In this document: piece after piece, positions 1-11,715 of the stretch
Position numbering within the stretch: position 1 is the stretch's first letter
How the letters are laid out: each line of letters starts with the position of its first letter
DNA from: Ephemerocybe angulata
Lineage: Eukaryota; Basidiomycota; Agaricomycetes; Agaricales; Psathyrellaceae
Direction of reading: 5' to 3'
Length of the DNA stretch: 64,000 bases
NCBI GenBank assembly: GCA_013368325.1
Contig: JAACJK010000004.1
Coordinates: forward strand, 496,001-560,000
Made by a program: the position numbers and the translations under genes
Notes under the pieces: model-generated
Database searches by the model: none
The model's input: only the letters and a program-made list of their open reading frames with translations
Told to the model about the DNA's origin: nothing

Positions 1-3000
1 AGCTCACCGGGTGGAATCCCCGACCCTGAGATTGCACGGAGAACCTCAACTGGAACAGCGGCTCGGTTCGGTTCATCAATTCCATGCTCATGCTCGACCT
101 CGTCTGCGCTGAAGTAAGTCCGCGATAGACCTGGGAGCATCGCAAGCACAGTGGCGTTGATGGATGAGACGTCGTTGTTGCGGGGCGCCAGGATCATGCG
201 GTCGAGGAAGAAGTTGGGAGGCGGCACTTCGAGATTGCGGTCAAGGCCTGGGTAGACAGCACTAATGAGGTCGGCTTCTGATGCGCACCACATAGCGGGA
301 TTAAACAGAATCTGGAGAGGAAGAGCTCATCAGCAGCCTGCAGAGAGCTGAAGTCTAGCAAGGGAAGTGTACCTTTCCTGAATCATCGATATTTGACCCC
401 TTTCCGACCGCCTGCATCCATTGAATGTATTCTCTGGTCAATGGATCATCCGAAGCCTCTAGCCGCATGTTCTGCTCAAGGGATAGCAGGGTGGTATGTT
501 GCCAGATGGTTGAACGCTGAATGGATGTGTCGACGATCTCTTCTCGCGACCCGCCTGGAACCACAGGAAGCGTCTGCAGGAAGTCCCCTCCAAGAATTGT
601 AGTCACTCCTCCGAAGGGTCGACCTTGCTGTCCACGCACATCTTGGAGCATGCGGTCAACCGCCTCAACAGCATAGCGGTGCTGAGCACCAACCTCGTCC
701 CAAATGATCGCTCGAACACGGCGCATTAGATCAGCGCGAGGAACATGCTTTGGGACACCACAGGTGCTGACAGCAGTGAGATCGATGGGGATGCGGAACA
801 CAGAGTGAGCGGTGCGACCGCCGGCGAGGAGAAGAGCCGAGATCCCAGAAGATGAGACACATAGGATAATCCAGCCTTTCGCCCGAATTCCAGCACAGAT
901 GGTGTTGTAGACAAACGTCTTCCCCGTCCCAGCTTCTCCCTTGAGGAAATAAGTACGGCCGTCTCCCGCTTCAATCGAGGCGAGGACTGTATCTACTGCA
1001 GCACGTTGACCGTCATTCAGACGTGGGTAGCGCTCGTCGAACAGCGCCTGCTCTGCAACCGGATCATAGTTGAGCTGCTCTGCTATGAATGGGTTATCAG
1101 CCTGATCGCCCCATTGAATAGCAGAGCGAGGCATGGAGGGGAAGCTGTCGAGGGACTTTCCTGCCTCAATGAGAATGATGTCGAGGAGGTAGAGCCCATA
1201 GTCGGTGACCGTCGCTTCGGGAACTTGGTCTTGGTGTTGGAATGCAGGCATGCGCAGAATCGCGCGCTCCAAATCGCTGCATATTGCTGCCTTGAACTCG
1301 TGCCAGAGCAGCTCCGGGCGCAATACCTCACCGAAGAGGAGGAGAGTAGCAAACAGGTGTCGAAGCCGAGCGCCGATCTGCATCTGTGAAGCCTCGAGGA
1401 AGCAGAGCCTCCACTCGCCATCGTCCTGTAAGAGTCCACGGGCTACACAGGCGTCGTAGAAGGTGGGGAGCGGTTGCTGAATGCCAGGCACACGACGGAG
1501 ATCTTCGAAAGACCGAGGCCCTTTGACGATGGTGAGAAGTGTGCGCAGGTAGAAGATGGCTCCAGCTGTCGGTTTCACGAAGTACATACGCCCGATAGCA
1601 AAGTCCGCCTTGCGAATCTTCCAGACCTTCTTCGTCTTATCAAAGACCATCTTCTGCGGGAATTCTTGGTAGGTCAGAGTGCGTGCCAAGTCGCCGAGCT
1701 CACCATTATCGGCATTTGCATGGAAGAAGGCAGTCAGGGTAGTCACTTGGTCAGCACCCCGTGCAATGACCTCGTTTAGGTCGTCGTCGTCCCGGTAGAT
1801 GATGTTCTGTTGGCCTGGAAGGTGGATTTGAAGTCGCTGGACCTTGGGAACATTGTGGTGGATAGGGAACGCAAGGATACGCCATGCCGCATCAGGCGGG
1901 GAGACGTAGCGGCCGTCAAGGTGCTTCTTCACCTCGTCCTTCTGCTCGACCTCCAGCGCGGCACGATCCGGCCCTTTTTGGATATACTTGAAGACATACT
2001 GGATCGAGCTCAAGGAAATGCAGCACTCCATGTTGATATGGCAATCGAACATAGCGAGGATGTATGGTGGGTAGGGCACCAGCCAGCGATTGTCGATCAT
2101 CCTTCCCCGCACCTCGTACTGCCTGTTATCATCTCGCCGTTGATAGACTGCATAGCCGGACCTCCCAATCGACGTAGCAGGTTGAAAGGGCTTCGGAAAC
2201 CCCTTTGTGCACTTCCCGTTGACCATGCAAGATGCACGCGGGTTCTCAGCACCGCACGGACCGTGAACCATCGTGCGCTTCACTGTCTCGAAGAGGAGAG
2301 GTTGTGTGACGGGGTCAGGCCACTCGGCGGAGATGCAGGTGTCGATGAGTTCAGGTGTGAGCAGTTTGAATCCACGGCGGAAGAAGATCAGGATATGCAT
2401 ATGAGGGAGCCCGCGCTTCTGGAACTCGATGGTATAGACATAGGCGGCAGGAACACCGAGTATACCGTGCTTGTAGATATGGTCAAGCAGCGCCTTTTGC
2501 TTCAACCGGAAGACCCTGGCCACCAGATCAGGCCGATCATATGCGGTCTGCCCAGGTAGCAGGTTCTCCGTAATCTCAGGCCACTCCGGATTGCAGGTCA
2601 TGGTGAGGAAGAGATCCACCTTCCCGAAGTAACGTGCGATTGCCATTGAGTCCTGATAGCACTGTCCTATGTTTCTGGCGCCTCCAGTATACGACGAAGG
2701 AAGGAAGACGCGCTGGCCGATCTCCTGAGCGGTGAGGTTGTCAGGGTCGTTCATCCGGGCATCCTCGAGGTGATTGAGACGTGCGGCACGGAACTGGCCT
2801 TGATTGAGAGTGATCCACCGAAGGCGCTGCTGGTCGATGGCGGCAAACATGTCCACAACAAACCGAGCAAAGAGGCGCCCTCCCCGTAAGACCGTGTTCG
2901 CGTCGTTCGAGCGGTACATGATCCGATAAGCTGCCCAGCGCATGAGCGTTAGCTTCCTTGGATCGCCTCCGTCAGGATCATCACCTGCATCCCCATCCCC

Positions 3001-4603
3001 ATCACCAACAGCACGACCTCCTCCGGTGTCTTGCAGATACATAGATTCATGCCAGCCATTGGTACCATGAGGGAAGAGAATGGGATACTGCAGAGGAACG
3101 TATGCCGGATGAAGCTCGCTGATCCGTTCTAGGGCACCAGTCTGACGTACGCGCAGGACAATATCACGGGCTTTGGTAGCTGCAGTTCCAGGAAGCACGA
3201 CCGCGACTTCATCGACAGTGGGGAGATTGTACCGTCGCTTGTCAAGGCCAGGCGTCAAACGCAATCGGACAGTAGCATCGTCGTCGGCAGGGTGATGACG
3301 AAGGATCTCGTAGGCATGCTTGTACACAGGAACATACTGATGGTGTTGGCGGAGCATTTGTTCGAGCGATCCCAGAAGAGCGCGGTCCAGGCCTGTGTTC
3401 AGCCGTGCCCGACTTTCCAGTGCAGCGCGAGGTTCGATTATGTAGAGCTGAGAGTAGCGTGGAGTAACACCATTTGCCGGTGTGAGGGCGCCTGAAAGAT
3501 GGCGCAGCTCTCCTGATATCCGAAACACTGGCGGGCCTCGTCCACGATTCACAGTATGGTCTTCCGTAACGCCCAAAGAGGTGAAAGCAAATGTTCGGTT
3601 GTATTTCCACGACTCCTCGCGAAACTTGGTATGTACGGCGTCCATGGAAGTAAGGTAGGTGTTAAGAGGTTCGGGGGGAGCTGGTACGGGATCGAGATGG
3701 ACCTTTCCTTGGTTGCAGCACATGCCGAACTTGGGGTTGTTGATCGAAGACTTGGCCAGGCGCTCATCTTCCCAATGGAGTGCTGAGCAGTGAGGGCACG
3801 CCAGGTGCATGGGGCCGAGATAGTGGCGTCGTTCGGGTTCAGCGTAAGGCTTGCGTGCTGCCATGAATAAAGGACCTCGCTTCATCTTGTCTGTTAAAGG
3901 TTATGCGTAAGCCATAGTGATGAACGTGAATCGAATAACATACCAATTCTCGTAGCCTCTAGCCCCTCATAAGTGTCCTCCTCCTGTTCTCCGAGTGCAG
4001 CATTTATAGGTGGGGCGGCAATGACAGGGAGGGGAGCTGGTGCGATGTTCACTGGTGCTGGAATGGGAGGCGGCAGGCCAACATGTAATCCGCGTTCGCG
4101 CTGCCTTCGCTCACGTTGGGCAAGTTGACGACGTGTTGGTTCTCGCTCTGGATATCAAAAAACATGTCGACAGCTGATAAGTATACTTGTTCTATTGGCA
4201 CTTACCTGGTTGTGGTTGCTGTATCTGAATCTGAGCGGCAGCAGCTGCGAGACCGCCAATCTGGTCCTGACCATTCACAGGAGCCAACTGGCGTTCACGT
4301 TCACGCTGCCGCCGTAGCTGCTGTCCCCTAGCCCGATTTGCTGTGATTTGCTGCTGCCGTTCAAGTTCTAATGATATTTTGACGTCGTCAGTTGGTGTTT
4401 AGAATGAAGCATCGGTTGCACGAACCGGCATCAGTCTGTGGCACTTGAGGTGGCACAGGCGACCGTCGGCGTCGAGGACCGTCATCCTCAACGATGTGTA
4501 GCGTGCGGCTAAGAGTCCGACGGTGCTGCCGGTCTTGCTCAGGGTTCACGTCCGTTCTAGTGGTGCGTGAAAAAGTAGGGCCGTCACTGGGAATTGGGGG
4601 CAT
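1..4603 (-). mobile_element. Helitron transposon, coding part (left-hand end outside window)
   Basis: Rolling-circle (Helitron) DNA transposon, recognised from its replicase/helicase gene, which occupies this whole stretch on the minus strand. The element's 3' end (hairpin plus CTRR) would lie left of position 1 and cannot be seen. The 5' end (TC dinucleotide at an A/T insertion site) should lie between about 4,604 and 5,220, but I could not place it. The visible coding sequence has no frameshift or internal stop, so this copy may be recent. Confidence 0.85.
1..4603 (-). CDS. Helitron replicase/helicase (Rep-PIF1 fusion), C-terminus cut off by window edge
   Basis: Nicks and rejoins DNA and unwinds it during rolling-circle transposition. 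Phase-consistent exons on the minus strand: 4603-4426, 4367-4206, 4147-3944, 3890-373 and 311-1 (partial), about 1,457 codons visible. The first three exons are rich in Arg, Gln and Glu. The large exon begins with a CPHCSALHW zinc-ribbon-like segment typical of Helitron N-termini. It continues with the Helitron-like N domain, which carries the HUH motif as LPHMHILIFF and the two-tyrosine motif as YVFKYIQKG. A PIF1-type helicase follows, with Walker A GEAGTGKT and Walker B IIWDE. The last exon continues the helicase (FFLDRMILAPRN). The start at 4603 is the most downstream Met that keeps the first exon; a Met at 4654 is also possible. Family assignment is firm; activity is not shown. Confidence 0.93.
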
Positions 4604-6080
4604 AGTCAATGTTCTGTGCAGCGGGAATTGGGACAGTCGAGTTTCGGTACTCACTGGTGATGCTTTAGAGGTCGTAAAGGTTCCTAGCCATCGGTCTCCC
4701 CTGTTAGTCCATAAAGCCAGGCATGACTGTGTTCAAACCACAGCTAGTCCAGTCATTAGTGTTGAAATAAGTGAGAGGAGGCTGCCCCTTCGTCCGGCTG
4801 GCCTGCCGAACCTGGCGTCACGCGTGCGCGAAAACCCGTGACGAAAATCTGTGTAATCGCGCACCGTGGGATTGGATTTCAGGAATCCGAGTACCCAAAA
4901 CGGATAACTGAGGCTAAACCATTCCCAGGTCAAAAGTGATGCACTTTTTTTATCGAAAAAGGATCACCTTAGCTAACAAACTGTATACTGATTGTCTGCG
5001 ATGGGTAGGAGGGGCACACGGACAATTCGAGCGCTCAGATACGACAGCACGATTTAGACGCTCACACTGCCACTGTTCATTGAAGTTGACTTCTGAATAT
5101 ACAGTTGACTTTAAAACATAACGCGCTCAGATACGACAGCACGATTTAGACGCTCACACTGCCACTGTTCATTGAAGTTGACTTCTGAATATACAGTTGA
5201 CTTTAAAACATAACTAACTTCCTTGCTTTATAGTGTTGGATATGACCGAGGAGGTGTTTTTTGTTTCCTTCAAGATGTTATGTATGCAGATATCTGCTGC
5301 TCCGAATCGTGCACTTTGACCTGGATGAGGCTGAGCAATGGGCAGCCAAGAGGCAGCGCGCTGGGCGCGATGATGGCGATCATGACCGCCTTTGATCGGG
5401 GACCAAATGCGTCATTTCTCTTTCGCACCACGATGTACCGCGAACGACTTCTTTCAACATCTGGTTACAATCTAGCGACGACAACAATCTCCAGCAATAC
5501 TCTTGGTAATGACGTTTCGAAGAAAACTGGCCTTCTATCTCCGTCGCGCCAATTCGTAGAAAGCTCGTGTTTCGAATTCGCGGAGGACCGATTGTCAGAA
5601 GCCCAGGCGCACGCCAGCTGGTCGCATTCGATATTGTCCCCCACGCTTGTCTCGCCAGAACAACCCATAGCCTAGTTCAAACTTCAAAAAATGGGTTTAC
5701 TCTCGAACGGAACTGTCGACAATATCTAGACGGCCTCGATACCTTTCAAGGGAATCAGGTCAGGTTGCCGAAGAGTCGCGTCATTCCGTGCTTCGAATGC
5801 GACTACATTCTGGGAGCGCTATCTCACATAGTTAAGGCCGGCATGGCTCAAATTTGGTCTACGGGCAACCGATTTGTGAGCTGTCACACCGGGCGTGCAA
5901 TTCTGCGAATATATTGTGTGCTTCGATGGGACGGGGCATTTGAAGACGCAATTTGGCCTTGAAGCTCTCGGAGGCCAACCGAAGGTCTCGTATAAAGATA
6001 AGAAACTTCTGTGGGCCTCTTACCTTGGAGCCCCTGATTCTCTCCCTCTTGAGCCTTTGGCCTGACCACTGCTTCCCGTC
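4604..6080. other. Intergenic region between Helitron gene and transporter gene
   Basis: No gene recognised. It must contain the Helitron 5' terminus and the promoter of the transporter that starts at 6081. The 92-bp tandem duplication (5031-5214) lies inside it. Overlapping short plus-strand frames at 5223-5675 and 5567-5962 have no recognisable domain and look like chance frames. Confidence 0.5.
5031..5214. repeat. 92-bp perfect-looking tandem duplication
   Basis: Two head-to-tail copies, 5031-5122 and 5123-5214, each beginning GCGCTCAGATACGACAGCAC and ending in TTTAAAACATAAC. I saw no difference between the copies by eye, which suggests a young duplication. It lies about 430 bp beyond the Helitron start codon, so it may be subterminal Helitron sequence or flanking DNA. 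Confidence 0.9.
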
Positions 6081-8542
6081 ATGACTACCACAGTCCCTGT
6101 GCCGCAAGACCGTAAACCCTTGCCATATTCCAGGCAGGACAGCAAAACTCCGACTTCGTCAACGTCGTCTTTGTCCGACAGCAAGGACCCGGTGAGGGTC
6201 CAGGCCAACCAAGTCTCAACCGACAATCTCGTCGACGAGGAGCCCACCCCGTTCCGCTGGACGAGCTACCTACTCAAGCGCAAAAGGCCTACTCCTATCG
6301 ACCTCGATGCGGTCGCCACTCGTCGCTCCGTCTATGACGACCCAGTCATTGCTGAGCACTACTGGCCTAACTCAGACTATGAGAATCTCCATCGTTTCGA
6401 CCCCAATGCTCGGTGGACAAACCGTGAAGAGAAGGTGCGTTTGTGCAAGATATCTCCCTAGTTTCCCAGCTGATGAATATCGGTTGAAGGCCCTTGTAAG
6501 GATTATTGATTGGAAAGTCATGCTCTGGGGTAAGCACCGAAATCCACACCTGCCAATGTTCAATTGCTCAGTGCACACACAGCGGCTGTCTCCTTCTCGG
6601 CGCTTAACCTGGATCGAGGAAATCTGACACAAGCTAATACCGACAACATCTTGGGCGATTTGGGTATGAATACAAACGGTAACATCCCTTACGCAGTGTC
6701 AGCTCTGCCCTTGCTTAATGTCAAGCTCATTGGCAGATTATAACCTCGGTAACACTGTGTTTCGACTTGCTTTCTTGTCGGCCGAACTTCCTTCGCAGTT
6801 GCTCTCAAAAAGGGTAAGCCTCGTTCGCGCTCTAGATGAAATGATCCGTACTCACGTATATCACCTCAGCTGGGACCCGATGTTTGGATTCCTACTCAAA
6901 TCTGCGCCTGGTCAATCGTCACGATGGCTCAGTTCTTCTTGACGGGAAGACCTAGTTTTCTGGCATGCCGGGCAGTTCTAGGGTCAGTTATTTCCTAGTG
7001 CCATTTGATCGCATCGCTTAGACGACGGTTTCCAACTTTCAGATTCCTGCAAGGAGGGTTCATCCCCGACCTCATCCTCTATCTGTCCTGTACGTTGCTA
7101 CTTCGATGCTCGGTTGCACTAACGAGAATTCCACTGACATCTACCCAGATTTTTATACCAAGAATGAACTCCCTCTGCGCTTGGCTTTGTTTTGGATGTC
7201 TTCCAATGTCTGTACAATTATAGGAAGCTTCATCGCTTTCGGAGTGCTTCGGATGCGGGGGGTGCTTGGAAGAGAGGGCTGGAGGTAAGCTTTTGCCCCC
7301 AGATTATGTCCCTCTGTGTTGCTGATACAGACACCATCTTTACAGATGGCTGTTCTTGGTCGAAGGCCTCATCACCCTGCTTATCGGGATTGCCACGTTC
7401 TTCAAGATGCCCCCAAGCCCCACGCAGACCAAGACTTGGTTCAGACCGAAAGGCTGGTTTACCGACCGCCAAGAAGTTATCGCTGTTAGCCGTGTCTTGC
7501 GCGACGATCCTAGCAAAGGCGACATGCATAACCGTCAGGCATTGACCCCGAAGCTTCTGTGGAACGCCCTGTTGGACTACGATTTATGGCCGCTGTACAT
7601 CATGTGAGTGCACCATCTGTGTCGATTCTTGGTCCGAGTTCTAACTTGTATCGAAGTGGCTTACTATTCAGCATACCTGGAAGTCCACCCGCTCAATATC
7701 TGACGCTTTCCTTGAGGGGTTTGGGGTACGTCGCCACTTCATGTTGACGGTAGGGAATATGCTGACTTGGGATAGGTTCAACACGTTTGAGACCAACTTG
7801 CTCACAATCCCGTCATCTGTTGCTACTATCATCACGATGTGGCTCATTACTGTCCTATCAGAGACAGTAAACGACCGGTCCTACGTCGCCATGTTGGAGA
7901 ACCTCTGGATTTTCCCGTTTTTGATCGCTCTTCGCACTCTCCCAGACAAGCCGAACCCTTGGATATTCTACGTGCGTACTCTCCGTTTTTCTCGAGTCCT
8001 CTTCTGGAACTGACTTCTCGAGAAGGGCCTTGCCTCTGGGCTTCTCTCGTTCCCTTATACCCATCCTATCCAAGTCGCATGGTGCTCACGCAACGCAGGT
8101 GGTGTCGCCAGTCGTACAGTCAACGCGTCTCTGTACAATATGTTCGTTCAAGCTTCCTCCATCATTGCGGCGAATATTTACCGCAAAGACGATGCCCCGA
8201 TGTGTGAGTACACCTCGGTGACAGGAACGTCACATGCTAATCTACCGTGAACACCATAGATCGACGAGGCAACTCAGTCCTCATTGCAATCTGTGCCTTT
8301 AACTGTTTCCTGCTCTACCCATCAGTCAAGGCTTACTATGTGTGGAAGAATAAAAGACGAGCGAATATCTGGGATGCGATGACCTCTGAGGTATGCCACA
8401 CCGCGTTTGGACCCTGCTCGTCCAGGGTCCTGGTTTGCGTGATATCTGTTTTCTGATGCATTCACTGTAGGAAAAGGCCACGTATCTTGAAACGACCACT
8501 GACAAGGGGAATCGACGGTTGGATTTCCGATTCGCTCATTAG
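6081..8542 (+). CDS. Dal5-type major facilitator transporter (allantoate/nicotinate/pantothenate permease family)
   Basis: Predicted plasma-membrane proton symporter of the anion:cation symporter group (yeast Dal5, Tna1, Fen2), importing a small carboxylate such as allantoate, nicotinate or pantothenate; substrate not determinable. Thirteen exons, all junctions in phase: 6081-6434, 6490-6529, 6583-6678, 6737-6813, 6870-6982, 7043-7089, 7149-7284, 7346-7603, 7657-7725, 7776-7971, 8026-8203, 8260-8390, 8471-8542, giving 588 residues. Family signatures are WKVMLW, ALNLDRGNLTQAN at the first membrane segment, LGFLQGGFIPD, EGWRWLF, the central KGWFTDRQE loop, and the C-terminal KGNRRLDFRFAH. The length fits the family. 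A broken relative lies at 32.3-33.2 kb on the same strand. The protein looks complete. Confidence 0.95.
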
Positions 8543-8929
8543 TGTCCGTCAGGGCTTTTGTGGACGCGAATGGACTTCATTCTCAATAATATTCGTTCCG
8601 ATATGTCGAGATTTCTACCAATTTACTGGAAACCACTTTTCAATGATTTTCCCGTATGTTCCTGAGCTTTGGCGTTTCACCCCTTTGAATATGCCGACCC
8701 CGGCGGACATGACATCCGTGTAAACGTAAGCTTGGGAGCTAGGCCGGCGCTTAAATGGACCATGAGCGCTTAGATTCACATTCAGAATGACCCTTAACAG
8801 TTCCAGGATAAGGAGGTATCAATGTTGTCGGATTCTCGATAGATATATTATGTGACAACAGTTTTATATTGAGTCCTCCCTATACTATGCGAACCCATCA
8901 AGACAAGACCATTTTCCCCGGACCCCGAG
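8543..8929. other. Convergent intergenic spacer
   Basis: This 387-bp spacer lies between the transporter stop and the stop of the SnoaL-like gene on the other strand. It should hold both 3' ends. One TTAAGCGC-type motif lies at 8747-8754. Nothing else is recognised. Confidence 0.5.
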
Positions 8930-9495
8930 CTAGACGTTGGGGTATTGCTCTCCAGCATCCCACTATCAAACGGAGGCATCAGCCAACAGTATCAGACCAA
9001 CAGACATTCGGGCAACTTACGTGCTCAACAATGCACCCTCCTTCCCACCTGAACCTATCCACAATCGCCCCAAATCCTGAGCGGTAATTAACCCAGCCGT
9101 AAGGTGACTTGAACGTGTGCCGAACAGGGGTCAGGCTTTGGGTGTCCCAGAACCCATTGAGGACGTTCCAGGCGTAATCGAAGCCGTTCTGAGCACTAGG
9201 GTTGTGGTTCTGTTGGACATCAGTACTGATGTTTTTTTTCAGGATGAGCGCTGGAGCGTACGATATAATCTTGAGCAATGAACTCAAACGCGGCAGTGAT
9301 GTTCCGCTTGTAGATGAACGACTGAGCGAAGGCGTCGTGGCGAAGGCTGGTCTCTTCTGGTGTAGGTGCAGGGTTCAGCTGACGCACACACGGCTTGGGC
9401 TTGACGGCCCGCGCCTCGAGGGTGAACTCGTGGGCAGGCGCAGCGAGAGCTGCAAGCGGAACAATGAGGGTGGCAAGGAAGGCGCTGACTCGCAT
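8930..9495 (-). CDS. Small secreted SnoaL/NTF2-like protein
   Basis: A 151-residue protein from three in-phase exons: 9495-9262, 9209-9021 and 8962-8930. The N-terminus is a signal peptide (MRVSAFLATLIVPLAALAAP), so the product is probably exported. The remainder matches the SnoaL-like group of the NTF2 fold: a helix ending in FEFIAQDYI, then NHNPSAQNG, and a C-terminal strand IVEHWDAGEQYPN. The last ten residues come from a 33-nt exon; without it the protein would end in unrelated sequence. Members of the fold act as cyclases, isomerases or dehydratases on small molecules, but many fungal members have no known substrate. There is no biosynthetic cluster around it. Confidence 0.85.
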
Positions 9496-9538
9496 GGTTG
9501 ATCAGGAATGCTTGAGAACTAGGGAGGGGATGCGACGG

Positions 9539-9546
9539 TATATATA
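9539..9546 (-). promoter_or_regulatory. Possible TATA box of the SnoaL-like gene
   Basis: TATATATA lies 44 bp upstream of the start codon at 9495. This short spacing would give a very short 5' UTR. Position and composition are the only evidence. Confidence 0.4.
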
Positions 9547-11279
9547 CTGGACTGGAACGATATTCGAATTATCCGAGCGTGGATCCACTTGGGCTCGGAA
9601 GAAGGTGCCCAAGCCTGTTTGAAGGAGAGAAGACGAACTCGGAAAAACCGCCACGCACAACGAGGAGAGATGCTGATGGATCCACAGAGGCTCACGTATC
9701 GGCCAGCTTCGTTCAAATGGAGCGGGAGATGAGAAGATTATAGATGATTAAGTTGAGTGAAATGGAGTGGAGTGGCATACCAGGGGGTGGTATGCGACGA
9801 GAATTGCGTGTGAGTTTCCGTGGGTGCGCATAATGCGTGGATCCTGATTCTCGGAATATGGTCCTTCGAGTTCGAGCACCTACTGATTCTACCGACGTCC
9901 TGGGCCGTGTCTTCTGTCCGATTCAGTGCCCCTCTAGTCTAGGATCGAGCAACGGCGTTTTCTCCATGTCACGAGGCGAGCACCAGGAACGCGGTCGCTT
10001 GCTCTCCGGTTTGAAAAGAAGGACAGACCAAATCTGAGAAGAGAGTCGTAGGCTATGAGCCTTCTACCAAGTTTAAATGTGGTGCTTATTTTGTGGATTC
10101 GCGCCGGGGGAGATGGATGGTAAGCACGTCCAAGCACAACGATATTGCCGACGGACAACCGCAGTTGGTGGATGAGATAGCTAGCTGTTGAGTGGTAAGC
10201 GATAGAGGGCATACGAGTAGCAGTTCACAGACGAGTGACATCCTCGTGGTACAGTATTCCTATCGCATTGTCGGTTGTGGTCGTGGTAATAGAGAAACGC
10301 GCTTGGCATCGCCTGGAACGATGCCGGAACAGGGCCGGTCGAGGTGGGCGGAGTTCGAACGAACCTGTCCACGGACCTCGACGACAACAACACTTACGAG
10401 CAAATCTTGGTTCAAAATGACCAGTATGGACGTACGGCCAAACCACGTTTTGAGCTCTCCGTGAGCCTCATCGTCCTTCAGTTGCCGTCGTTGCTGCCCT
10501 CCAATCGCAGTCGGGCTATCCTGGTGCACTCGCGAACTTGAATTCTCAGCAATCCTGTACGCCCTAGATGAGTACAGGTCGTCAATCCGAGCCGCGCGAT
10601 GCGTCAAGCCCTCTCCGTGTACCACAACAATGACTATCTCGACCTCATCATGAATGCTAGCTCCCAACAGAAGGCTCAACTGGAAGACTCCCGAGGCGAC
10701 TTTTGTTTAGAAGTTGCAAGCTGACATCCCCGTGTCAAGACAGTCAACGCTGATGCGCTGGTGCTTGGGATTGCCGTCTCTGCATCTGTAAGTGTAGCGC
10801 CTCCGACAAGCTGCACATAGTCTGAGGGGAATATAGACTGAAAACAGGGTTTGCATGCAGAGGTCACCGTAGGTGGTGATTGCTTGGGATAGCGATGATG
10901 CGCTTCAATTCCCAATATGCCTGCTACCGTAAGTTAGTGGGTCTTAGGCCTTTTCGTGTAACTTCTCGCAGTTATTCAAAAACCATGTTATTCCCTTGCA
11001 ATTGAGTCGGTCCCCCAGTCTGAGCACCCTCGACTCTGTCCTCACTCCAGGGCTACGCCAGCCGAGCACCCCTTTGAACGGACGATGGTCTCCTCGAACA
11101 CCCTGGATCTAAGAGCCGACGACGACTACTCCTGATTCACTCCTGCCCCCTCTCGACCTCGTCGCAGCCCACAATCTCGCCCAGCTATTTTTGCTGCTCG
11201 ATCGATCGCGGTGAGTCGTTCCGCGGTGGCTGACAACTTGGGAGGCTGACGGGAGGCGTGGAAAGGGGGTTATAGAGAG
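9547..11279. other. Gene-poor region with possible remnant exons at 10.3-10.8 kb
   Basis: No complete gene was assembled. On the plus strand at about 10,303-10,440 one frame reads LGIAWNDAGTGPVEVGG and continues to YEQILVQNDQYGRTA. At about 10,580-10,705 another reads QALSVYHNNDYLDLIMNASS. At about 10,737-10,790 a frame reads VKTVNADALVLGIAV and ends at a GTAAGT donor. These look more like protein than chance but belong to no family I recognise and cannot be joined cleanly. They may be pieces of a decayed or unusual multi-exon gene. Confidence 0.3.
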
Positions 11280-11715
11280 TTATATAAGGCTGGGCGGTTG
11301 GGCTTCTCGCCCTCATCGAAAGCTTCTTCCCTTCTTTCTCGAGCATCATCATCTCGCCTTCTCTAAATCTGCCCTCGCCGAAGAATATGATCTTCATCTA
11401 CCTCTCTCTCGCTCACTTGCGACGAGCTCGCCCCTCTGCGTATCGCTCATCATTCACAGTGCCCAGCGGTTAGGCCTCTCTACCTCGTGAGTCGCCTATA
11501 CTTCTAACTGCTGGTCATCATTGTTGATTGTTGCCACTTACAGACTTCGATGGCTCACCCGCCACTTCACTGGCACGCTCACTACCGCCGACGACCTCTG
11601 TGCTCTGGAGCGAATCACTCCTGCCCCCCGGCTTGGGTACGTCCCTACTTTACGCTGAGCCCGCCCTTTATTCTGGCGCCCTGCATCGCGAGTTGACACT
11701 CGGAATCGCCTAGTC
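11280..11715 (+). promoter_or_regulatory. Candidate promoter and leader of a spliced locus
   Basis: A TATATAAG box starts at 11281. About 50 bp of pyrimidine-rich sequence and an ATG near 11387 follow. Splice-like signals come next: donor GTGAGT near 11488, acceptor TTACAG near 11543, and donor GTACGT near 11637. These precede the tandem exon-like units. No protein family is recognised, so this may be a lineage-specific or noncoding transcript. Confidence 0.3.

Noticed and set aside
5223..5962. Two overlapping plus-strand frames (150 and 131 codons)
   Set aside because: No domain, no conserved motif, different frames over the same DNA, and no convincing splice pattern.
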